Assembly: GCA_016165875.1 (NCBI GenBank)
Contig: JABBOT010000001.1
Location: 11,535,306 to 11,599,305, forward strand
From: Acanthopleura granulata
Lineage: Eukaryota; Mollusca; Polyplacophora; Chitonida; Chitonidae
Length of the DNA: 64,000 bases
Reading direction: 5' to 3'
Within the stretch, counting starts at the first letter, position 1, and every line of letters starts with the position of its first letter. Positions 26,363 through 37,300 of the stretch are shown piece by piece. The position numbers were made by a program, and so were the translations under genes. The notes under the pieces were generated by a model, which searched no databases, was not told the DNA's origin, and saw only the letters and a program-made list of their open reading frames with translations.

Positions 26363-27700
26363 GAGAAGATATACTTTATTTTAGGTCGGCCCCAGAACAA
26401 GTGAACATTAGCACTCAAGGTGCTACTCTCACCGACATGTTTCAAATCGTGCATACGTGCACAATACCAGGAACATTATATTTACACCTTTTAAATATTT
26501 AATAAATTTTAAACATTTGTAAAAATAATGATTATCTGTAAACGAAAATTAACGTAAAAAGTATAAGGTAAGGCTCTACATATAAAAGTTTAAAACAACA
26601 ATTGGGTACAAATCAATTACAATTTCAAGAAGGCTTTCTTCAAAAATATTACACTACATAAAACTTCACAGTCCTTTCCAAGCTGACACAGCCTTTTTGA
26701 AATGCATTAGCGTTTGTAATTCAGAAATGTGATTTGGCAAAGCATTCCACAGTTTGGCTCCCTGGTATTTCAGTGACATAATTCCGCGTTTTGTGGTGCG
26801 ACACAATAGTATGTATAGTTTGATTTTTTGCCATGAAGTGTAGGTTGTGTTTTTGACATCGAAGTGGTCTTGAATATGCTTGGGAGACAGACCATGGATT
26901 GCTTTAAACACCTCTGTCACAAGTAATTGTTGACGAAGCACAAGCAGCGTGGGAAGCTGAGCGTCTTGAAAGGCGTTTCAGGGCATTCAGTTGCCTTCCA
27001 GTCCTCTTACACATGATAGACACGTGCTCACTAAAACTAAGTGTGTCGACAACACATACGCCTAAGAGTGTAACATCATCTGATGACGGGATGGATATCC
27101 AATGTGCATGTAAGTGATGGTATTCCCTCTCCCCTGTAAAAAGATGTTGAAATTTTTATGGGTTTCCTTTCATAAAAGTCGACGTAAACCAGTCGATGCA
27201 ATTTGCAGGATTATTTTCAAACGTGTTAAAATGTCTTCCTTACATTTCGCTATTGCGCTGAAAGTCTTATCATCAGCATAGTTGATTAGATATATGGTTT
27301 CAATAAAAAAAAAAACAGCAAGTCATTGATAAAAACATTAAATAAATTGGGCCCGAGGGCGGAACCCTATGAAACCCCATATATTATCCGGCGACAGCTA
27401 CTGGTAATTTTCCCGACTCTTACTCTTTGATATCTGTCGCGTAGGTAGTTTCGAAGAAACGAAACACTGCATTATTGCATACTATAAGCAGATAATTTAG
27501 CCATTAACAGTTCATGCGGAAGGCAGTCGAAAGCTTTCGACAGATCAATCAGTACAGCCCGCAGAGGCGCCACCTTTGTCCATATACTCCTTCCACTCCT
27601 CAACTAATTTCCTTAGAACATGTTGTGTATTATAAGATGCCCTGTAAGCAGACAGATCTCTAAGAATTTAGATTTAAACTAAGTTTTGAGTCGAACTTTG
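26363..27700 (-). pseudogene. Decayed non-LTR retrotransposon reverse transcriptase
   Basis: Reading the minus strand, the order is that of a LINE reverse transcriptase. DLSKAFDCLPHELLMAKL is at about 27,495-27,550. The GxPQGSxLGP box is at about 27,350-27,380, with its Gln codon now TAG. LFNVFINDL follows, then a frameshift in a T-run, the catalytic YADD box at 27,269-27,280, CKRTGRQLNALKRLS near 26,990, and a C-terminal region with LWNALPNHISELQT in a 91-codon open frame (26,666-26,941). Multiple stops and at least one frameshift mean it cannot be active. The clade is Jockey/CR1-like at best. It lies downstream of both flanking genes. Confidence 0.85.
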
Positions 27701-28456
27701 TGGGGCATTTATTGAAATGAACCGATAAACACATGTAGGTGTATTGTTCTACATGTTACTACTATTCGATATGCTGACACTTTAGCAGGTGGTACATTGA
27801 AACGGACTGAAACCGTGGACGCATAATTACATATTTTGGCTTCATTAAGCTTTCATTGCAGTATATACCATATATCATCCATGGATATTCATTATAGCTG
27901 GAAACATATCTAAAACTTAGCTTTAACAAATAAGACTTGTCCCTTGCCTGGCTTAATCATTTTCTCCACAACTCATGTTACTAAAAAATGCACACACAGA
28001 TAGGGCTCGAACACCTGAAATGTATTACCAGCTGGATCCATAGTCGCGCGAGTTAGCGCCGTGCTATGGGGACAACGATCTACAAGTCATTAACTATTTG
28101 GATGAATATGCAGTTCTAGTGGCCCTAGAAAACATTTCATTTTTTTCCATTTACAAAAATATGATTGCGTGAACCAACCTGATACTTCGAAATAGATCAG
28201 AACTTTTCAGCTTGACCTGAAATACGCACAAATGATCTAGGCTTACGAAACAGTATTTTTATTATGATGGGAATTCCTTCAGCAAAACGCCTTAAAATGG
28301 CGAAAACTGCTTTTGACCTTACTTTTGCCTTCTGGTAAAACAAAAGTATGAATCATAACACTCCGATTTTTCACAGATACGTTGCATAGTAATTAGTACT
28401 TCAGATTCAGAATTGCTCTCTTTTTTCTGCACGAAAAAAGTTACACCTCACTCCTG

Positions 28457-28500
28457 TAACACCGGGGACGATTTCCCATCTAGTTACAAGAGGTTCTTAA
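28457..28500 (-). repeat. Right copy of the inverted repeat
   Basis: GATTTCCCATCTAGTTACAA and flanks are the inverted partner of 26,126-26,160. Confidence 0.6.
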
Positions 28501-31407
28501 TGTATAGATATTTTACATCTTGTTAAAATATATCAGAATTTTGTCAGTTTTTCCGTAGAACTGAAAACTTCAGTTCAGACTTACTACATATACCCCACAC
28601 CCCCACCCACACACACGCGGACATGTTGATACCAAAATGGCAAAATGCTTTGATGCCACTTTCGACGGCAAACAAAACATTCTGGTGCTCATGCTAGGCT
28701 GATCTTTTTGAATGTTGTAGCAAAAAATCCAAGCTGCATGTGGCGGTATGGTGCTTCACCCCGCGAATGTTTGGTGGTTAATAAATTTACAATATAAATA
28801 GTAAGAAAAGTCAATGAGCTCTGGTAACCGGAAGTAGGATGCAATCATGATCCTTAATTGACAAGTTAAAATGCATAAACAGAACAACGAAGAACAAACT
28901 AATATCAAAGACCGTGTTTTATTTTACAATTAAACATCTGTTTCTTAACCATAATACAGTATCGGTTTAGAGTTGCAAAAGATATAACATGTGAGCATTT
29001 GAAAGGCTGTAACAGAAACATATAGTGCACTTTTCAATGTCACAGATAACACTAAGATTGCATAACCTAAAACATCGTATATCAAGGGGAAGGCTAGAAT
29101 CAGTTAACAGGTAAAAATCACAAAATCAACAAATTTCTCACACACGTATGATATCGTCAATGTCAATGACTAGATTTTACCTAGAACCTGTTAAACAAAA
29201 CCTATTAGTGCAGTGCTTCAAACAAATGTAAACGCTGTTCACTGGCCAAGTTTATACCACCCTTCATAATGCTGTAACATGTATCGGTTTACTGGCTTTG
29301 TTCGGATTTAGACCTTTGCTATGAAGATTACCTTGATTAAGCTAAGCATGAAAATAGAGCTACCAGTTCCACACGTATTCCAGTGCTGAAATTGCTTCAA
29401 TCAAGCTTCAATATGAGTTTACAAGTCCCAGATGTATTCCTGTGCTTATGTTTATCTGATCAAGCTGAGCATAAGGCTAGGCCTACACGTCCCACACAAA
29501 CGTATTCCTGTAACAGGCTTGCTTTAAGCAAACCATGTATATAAGTAGGTATGCAAATCATAGATATGTTGCAATGATAAGATTGCTGTGATCAAAGTAA
29601 GCATAGGAGACTATAGGTAGGATTTCAAGTAAAAGGCGTTTTTATGTATATTTACCTATTCCCTAAGATTGCTTTGATGTAGCTAAGCATACAGGCCTAC
29701 AAATCCCAGTCAAATGTCAATCACCTGCACAGCAGGCAGATGTAAATTAAGGAATGGGATGCATGCAGGATTTTGGCAGCGGACAAAGGCTTTGAGACCA
29801 ATCAACGCAGATGAGATAAACATAAATGACACAGTAACTGTTGCAATCTTCAGTGGATGGTGAAAGGAAACAGTCAAATAAAAAATCTGGGGAATGAGCT
29901 CGTTATTTACACGCACATGCTAACTGGGACGGGTGCATTGCAAACCGAATTTCAAATTGTGACGTCAGACCTTTGCTTACAATGGTACAGAAATACTGAC
30001 CTGTTTTCAGTTTCACTTTGTTCCTAAACATCTGCTATACATGTATAAACACACAGTTTAGCTTTGTCTTGATAAGCCATAACGACAGGATGCAACAGTT
30101 TAAGTGCATGGCCTAAGTGGCAACTTCAAAAATGAAATGCATTTATCGGTGAAGTGAAAAATGAATATATGTAGTATATAATATGGTCACTATTTCTTTG
30201 AATTCCCTGAACTGATTACCTTTGTGAAGTGTCATTACTGATACATGAGATGACTTGACTATTGACTATTGACTCCTGTTCCCTGTACAACCTATGTGTA
30301 TACTTTAAGGATCCACTGGCCTCATGGGATCCCCAATCTGCTTCAACAGATTGAGATCCAGGATGAAAGGAGCCCAAAACTTTGGTAGGAGTAAGTTATA
30401 TTACATGTCATATGCCCAGTCAAAGATGAATGGAGTAGAAGATACACTGTCACATTATTGCTACATGTCACCACATGTGTGCTGAGCACAGAAAGGTATA
30501 CACTTCAGCCCTGGTAATACAAGTATATATGATACTGGAACATGCTTTTTAACTGTACAAATCTTCACCTGCAAAATGTAATACGCAACGTAATAGAATA
30601 CTTCCTTATGATCAAAGAAAACGGTTGAAATAAAACACAATTAAAATAGAATAAATCACTTGGAATCCTCCATCACTGTCAGTTAAAGAAGACACATCTA
30701 TGAAAAATACTTCAAACAATATAAATGTTGAAAATGATAGTGATTTAAATACATACCATAGCTGTAATGTGATCAAACTTCAGGTGTAACAAACTTCCTC
30801 TAAAAATTTCTAACCCTTCTACAAAATGCCGTGAGAAAAATATTAATTCTTGTTTATTATAGTAAACTAAAAACGTGTTAACCCATAAAACCACAATATG
30901 AGCAGAAATTATTATAGTAAGTTACATGTCCACATTTAGGTTACTAACATTATTCTTTAGAAGATGTTTCATGAAAATATCTTAATTAGCTTTAAACAAC
31001 TGGTGTATTTCATCATATGCAAATTAAATCTTTTAACCATTTCATCAAATTATTTGATTACCAATGTCCATTTTCAATTATAATGAACCTTACGTTTTAA
31101 ATCATACATCCACATACACTCATTATCATTCAAAAACATAGATTATGTTTTTATGTCACTTATGAATATATGATATCAGTGATCTTTACTCTAAACAGTC
31201 AAAGGAAGTACTCAAATCACTATATGGCGAGAGGCTGCTGTGCTCACAATACACAATTACTTCAGCAGAGCAAAACTTATTCACGCAGCGAAAATAATGG
31301 CTCTATTATATTACAGTTTGTGTTCCACTTTTGTACAAGACACATGTAATACCTTAATCTACAGGATAAAACAGAATAACTACCTCCAGTTAGACGCAGT
31401 GCTTTCC
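28501..31407. other. Intergenic sequence and 3' UTR of TBC1D9-like gene
   Basis: No coding exon was seen. A minus-strand AATAAA (TTTATT at 30,853-30,858) would give the TBC1D9-like gene a 3' UTR of about 550 nt. A degenerate tandem repeat occupies 29,325-29,715. Confidence 0.45.
29325..29715. repeat. Degenerate ~70-80-bp tandem repeat
   Basis: Diverged copies contain TTGATYAAGCTAAGCAT, a CTACAAGTCCCA-like word and GTATTCCTGTGC in the same order, about five times. Confidence 0.6.
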
Positions 31408-34380
31408 TTATTTTTCGGAGAGTGAGGTGCTCGTCTGTCGAGTGTAAAGTTTTTGACTTCGCATACGCTCTATCACAGCAATAATCTTCTCCTCTTTCTC
31501 AAAGAACCGCACAATTGGCTCCTCAATCAACATGGAAGCTAAATACTGCTCAAAGGTGACGGACCAGTCCAGGTCATATTTGGTGGAGTTGCTGCTCCCT
31601 GACTCTGCCAGAGATGGCTGGCTCTGACTAGAGGGGATCGGATCCGAGAGATCCCTGCCACTAGCTCCTTCACTGGACTCCTTCGTTCCCTGGTCATCAC
31701 ACCCATCCCCAGAACCATGCTGCTGTGAGCCGTCTTCCTTTCCCTCAGCTTTGTACGGCACGGCAGCAGAATCTGCAGCAGCGCCCTCTATCTTCAGACT
31801 TTTTTCCAAAGTGGAGGCTATCTGTGCATCTACCTCTGTGATGCCATCCAGAGAGAGAGTGAGCTCTGACTCGGGTGTCCGGGGGTTCTCCTCAGACAGC
31901 TGCCTCATCATCTGGATCTTCTTCCCAGCCTCCCCAATCTCCTGAAGCAGCATACCCACCGTGGCAATAGAGTGATACAGCTGCTGCTCCTCAGGATGGT
32001 CAGCAAACAGGTTATACAGCGTCTTCCACAGCTGTATGAACTGTTCCTGGGGAAGGCAAAGCAGACCAGTCAGTCACACAACATACAGAGAACAAACAGG
32101 TCATACAGCGTCTTCCACAGTTATAAGAACTGTTCCTGGGGAAGGTAGAGCAGGCCAGTCAGTCACACGACACAGAGAGCAAACGCTTTATACAGTGTGT
32201 CCCACAGCTGTATGGGCTGCTCATGGGGTGGGACAAGCACACTATATTAGTCTAACCTGCAGATGTAGCTTGGGGTGTGGCAAGAACACTAGCTTAGGAT
32301 GTAACAAGCACAAAAGTTTAGGGTATGACAGGCCCTGTAGCATCACTCAAGCTCCATCTACTGGCTGGGATCATAACTACTCTATCAGGTCAAAAGATAT
32401 ATTCACAAACTCAGCAATATGGTATTTAACTTCAATCATTCATGAACAATCTCAGAGGATGAAACACACAAAAGTGCTTCTAAAATAAATTAAATGTCAA
32501 TTAGCATTACGTGAGTTTAGAAGATAAGGAAATAGAGCCATATGTTAAGTGCTGCATGTGACTCTAATACAAGAGGTAATTTTCATTTTCAGAGGTGACC
32601 AGAGTGCCTGAAGTAACCCATCACCCTTTGACAAGTTATACTAGCTAATTTTTCAATGCATGACACATGCGTAATTTCAGTGTGGATATACTGAAGACTT
32701 TTTAAGAATCAAGATGTTTGCTAACCTGGTTAAGTTTAGGAATGTTCAGGAACTCAGCCTTAGAGTCTGACCTCTGTAGCAACAGCTCTGACCTCTTGAA
32801 ACTTCCCACGGAGTGACCACTGGCTAAGAGGCTCTCTACACATACAAGTAAAACAGAAACAAAACTAATTAGAGCAGTATGATTTGACAAAACACCAACA
32901 TAACTACAGCATTTGTAACTCAGATGCTTAAAACTGAATCTCAACATTTTCCAACTATTTCTTATGAAACTATGTTATGAGAAGCTCAACTTAAAGGAGC
33001 ACAAAACTACAGTAGTAAAGCCTTCACTGTGAAAAAACACTGTATGACATGTTAAACATTTATCTCTTCTGGATGTACAGCCATTTTACTTTGAAGTTTC
33101 CAAAAGCTTGTGAGATTTAAGTCCCCTATCACTTACTATTCACAATACCTGTCACAATAACAATAAAAGTAAAACACTAACCTCTTAAGGAGTCAGAGGG
33201 AGTGCCTGGGCTGGTTGTATCTACACTCAGAGTCAGCTCTGACTCCAAGCTCTCCTTGGCACTACCTACTGACTCCTGGGCACTGTCTCCCACACTGCCG
33301 GTCATCTCTGGTGCAGTCTGCTCCGAGCTCAGTGCCAGGGTTTTAGGAGGTGATGAAGCTGGTCCGTTTCCCTCTGTAAGAGGAACAGGTGGGGATACAC
33401 CTGTGCTGGGTAGCTCCAGATCTGCAATGTTACAACAGAATTAGACTTGATATGATACTTTATCTGACATTACATGCCCCTTATAACATAAGACCAGTCC
33501 AGGACAAAACCAGTGCTCCCAGACGGCACATAGAAGAATTTGCTAGGTGCTGATCAAGAACCAGAATGGTCAGCCAGATGACAGACAGTGTGATGATGAA
33601 AATAACATAAATATAAAAGCATATTTACAGTGATAAGCCAAGCTTGACCTAGTACAACATGGGTCTCCAAACATATCAACATAAAAGTATACATTGTATG
33701 ACAATGACCTTTCATGAAATCTAACAAGTATGGTGTACATAAATCTATTGGCTCCTGGAATCAAGAGCAATTAGTACATCCATCCATAACATCAACTTTA
33801 ACAAGCTAAACAGATATGCATGTTTTACTCCCACTGATACCCGTTTTACTTTACATTAATGGCACACTATTGTGCCGGTCTCATTACATGTACTAACCAT
33901 CCTGGAGATCCGTACTGGAAGATTTCCCATCCTCGTCATCATCAAAAAACTCTGCAGCCTCCACAGCATCTTCTGTAGCTTCTGCAAAGGAAATATCAAA
34001 TGAATGAGTACTGGACTAAGTACTATTGCTGCATCGGATAGAATCGAATTCATTTTAAAAATATACCTCTTTGAATTGGAATTCCCATCATTCCCATGTA
34101 ACCATTTTAAGATTAATGTAACGAGTGTACTTTCTTGCACTTGAATGGCAGAATGGAGGAGCCAGGGGAACATGCACATGTACCACCTGTCACAAACACT
34201 GCTCACTTTACCTGACTTGGGCGTGTCCACTCTCTCCAGGTCTGAGGGCAGCAGGGATGGGGCCTGGTGTAGCATGTACAATAACTTCAGCTTCTGAGTC
34301 AAACTGGCCTTATAAATGATCCCCAACAGGTAAGCAAACTCCTTGAAGTTGATCATGTTGTCGTTATCCTCATCCAAAAA
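31408..34380 (-). CDS. TBC1D9: TBC1D9-like exons 27-31 (EF-hand and C-terminal tail)
   Basis: Exon 27: 34,212-34,380 (aa 871-926). It holds the EF-hand loop [12 protein letters not shown] (873-884), with acidic residues at positions 1, 3, 5 and 12, so calcium binding is plausible; [15 protein letters not shown] follows. Exon 28: 33,898-33,981 (aa 927-954; acidic [11 protein letters not shown]). Exon 29: 33,182-33,421 (aa 955-1,034; Pro/Ser/Glu-rich, disordered, poorly conserved). Exon 30: 32,726-32,835 (aa 1,035-1,071; ends NIPKLNQ). Exon 31: 31,408-32,046 (aa 1,072-1,283; [20 protein letters not shown], a Ser/Gly-rich stretch, and the conserved tail motif [20 protein letters not shown]). Confidence 0.93.
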
Positions 34381-37300
34381 CTGAAAACGATAGAGAACCA
34401 AATTTTTACACACAAGTTTTATTCAAATCAAATAATATTTGATATATCCCGTTACTATTTTCTTTGTACAATTCATTTACATACACAGAGGTTCTGCAAA
34501 AAATGGTAACCTGGTGTAAACAATATTAAGTACAGTGTATAAAGACGAGAAGTTAAGACTCCTAAAAAGATGTTAATGGTAACACAGCTCCAGCTGGCGT
34601 GATTCTAGTCAGTCTTACCCTGAATGCCCTGAGGGAGAGGGTCTCAGCACAGTCTCCTCGCGCCCATGGGGACAGGCTCAGAAACAGGGTACAGAACTGG
34701 TCCTGGTCCACCTTGTACTGCTCGTAGTAGGGCCGGGATGGATCATACTTGTCGGGGTCTGTCGGGGCAGGCTGGGAGGTGCGCCAGTAACATGACGTCA
34801 GGTACTCCTCCTGTAACGGGCAGACAAATAGCCATGATCTATCCATTTATTTTTATTCATTTGAACCCATGACCATCCTCAGGCTGCTGGCTGACTTTCC
34901 AAGTACGACTGGAGATGTAGCCAGCCAGAGCAAGACTTGAACTCACAGCCACCACACTGATGAGATGTTCCTGGGCAACTGTACTGCCCTAGAGTACAAA
35001 TCACTTAGCAAAGGAGGGCCCAGACAGCTCAGAATGATGCACACAAGTACTGGCCAAACTTGGGATTACTGTTTCATTTCACTGCTGTGTTTTTCAGATC
35101 AATTACTTCATATGTGATGGTTGTATAGATTACAGTTGAAGAGACATCATACTTCAGTAAAAGTATGGTGAGTGATTTCTAAACTTTCGCCGAAATAAGT
35201 GCATTTTTAGAAGCAAATAGAAGTCATACCTTTGGTGCCAAAACTTACACTTTCCCCTGGGAAATTACTTTCCAAACAAACATCAAAATAACTTTCTATT
35301 AGAGGTCAGAAGATCTCTCAGATTTCAAGCAAATCAGGGACTTTGTCATGGAAGTTGTAGCTCAGTATGTGGGTACAGTACCTTGAAGACACCAAACAGG
35401 TCTTCCAGCTCCTTCCCCTGTAACAGAGTCTCTGATGACACGCTCCTCAATATGTTCTTTGTCATCACATCCTCAATATTCTGCAACCATACGGATAGCA
35501 ATATGAAGCAGTTTAACTGTATGCAAACTGCCTCACCAAATAATCATACATTACATACATGTGAACTAGGTGAGTTAATTATGTTGTAATGTATATGGTA
35601 CCGCACACCTGTGTAAGAGATTCCAAAAGCACTTTAGAGCTGGATAAGGTAGTGCCTGGTCATCAGTAAATCTGTGTACATGGACTGTAATGATGATCAG
35701 GGATGACAGCTGGTGATGACTGACCATCCTTCATCAGTATCAGCAGTTTTCACACAGCACCTGACGGGTGTATATCAAATCTGCAGGTTACACTAGCGCT
35801 CCTTCTATTAGCTTATTACAATACTCATTGGAATCCCTACCAGAACAACTCTCAGTCTGTACCAATGTTCTCTGTATCAACTCTTTACGGAGCGTTCCCA
35901 TATATCCATTTCTTTTCATGCACGAAAAACGAGCAAAAAGCAGAATCAGATCTACACCTTTCGTTTTTCCATTTGTTCAGTGGATAATTTAAAACAGCCT
36001 GGTGCTGTGAGAGGTCAAAGAAAAAGGAATAAAAGCCGATGCATTGAGACATTTAGTGCACGAATACATAAACAGAGTGAGCGGTCTCCTAATCCGCTCA
36101 CGACAGAAAGTTAATCTGTAAAGTGGTATGTGAGAAAGCAGTCTGCAGCAGTTCTGCCCATTACCATTAAAATCTGGGGTGAACTGTGTTAAACAATCTT
36201 GTGTTTGCTTGTATTTTCATAAAACTTACTATCTGGTGTAAATTTTTCTTAAATGTGTTCTATCCACATGGGTCTATTCACAATGGTTGTTCCTCTCCCT
36301 AAGGTATATTCTCAATGTCCCGAAATATGACTTATTTAAACATCCTCCAAAGTTATATTAGACCTGTGGTGTATGGTAAGTTCTAACATGCTGATCTGAC
36401 AAATGACATGCAGCTTTCCAGCGTATAAACCCACCACGTAACTATAAGGCCACATGGCCTGGTTACTTGGATCAAAGAAGATACCGGTGGATTTCGCCAG
36501 GGGAAGGAGACAGGGCATGTAGGGTGTGGGGTGTGAGTACCAGTGGATGCTGTTCCCACCACGCTCACAAATCTCTGATGGCAACCCTCCTACTTTACCA
36601 ATTTATGATTCTTTTGCAGAAATAAAATAAAGTTGCTTGATGAAACTAAGGGCTATATGTGTGAAGTTCTTGTGAGAGCATTTGTCACATTATTTACAGG
36701 TGTTAAAATTCGGTGCAGTGGAGCCCTTGTGGTTAGATATTCCATACAGCCGAGAAGCCAAGGAAATCATGTCAGTCTGATGAAAGACTATATATTTCTC
36801 AGGAAGTGACGTGATTCTAATCTATGAACGGTTATACATATATATGGACGAGATACAAATTTATACGAGATATGTATTTGTATGTAGTTAATGTTCATAG
36901 TATTTAATAATGACAAATGTTTGTGTTAAGATCTTTTCATTGTGCTTGGTCGTGCTGTGTATTTTATTTCATGGGCTGTCTATGCTGTACTTAAAAATAT
37001 TTCACTCATATACCACTGTGGCCAATGGGAGGAAACCAGACACATTGAGAGCTCTGTTGACTTTCTGTCTTATGATAATTCTTAATATTATTGTTTCAAA
37101 ATCAACAGAGCCACTTACGTCAGCGTGAACACAAATCTATGTCATTCTGGCATTTGATATATATGTACACTGCGAGGGAAAACACACACAGATAGCCCCT
37201 GAGTTTACTCATGAAATTTAATATCCAATACTTCAAAGACGTCTGTCTGCAGCTGCATGCTAACACACTTCAAAAATACATCTGAGCTTACATTATGCTT

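Noticed and set aside
26666..26941. 91-codon open frame as a stand-alone gene
   Set aside because: Its sequence (LWNALPNHISELQT) is the C-terminal end of a LINE reverse transcriptase, and the upstream RT motifs are broken by stops and a frameshift.
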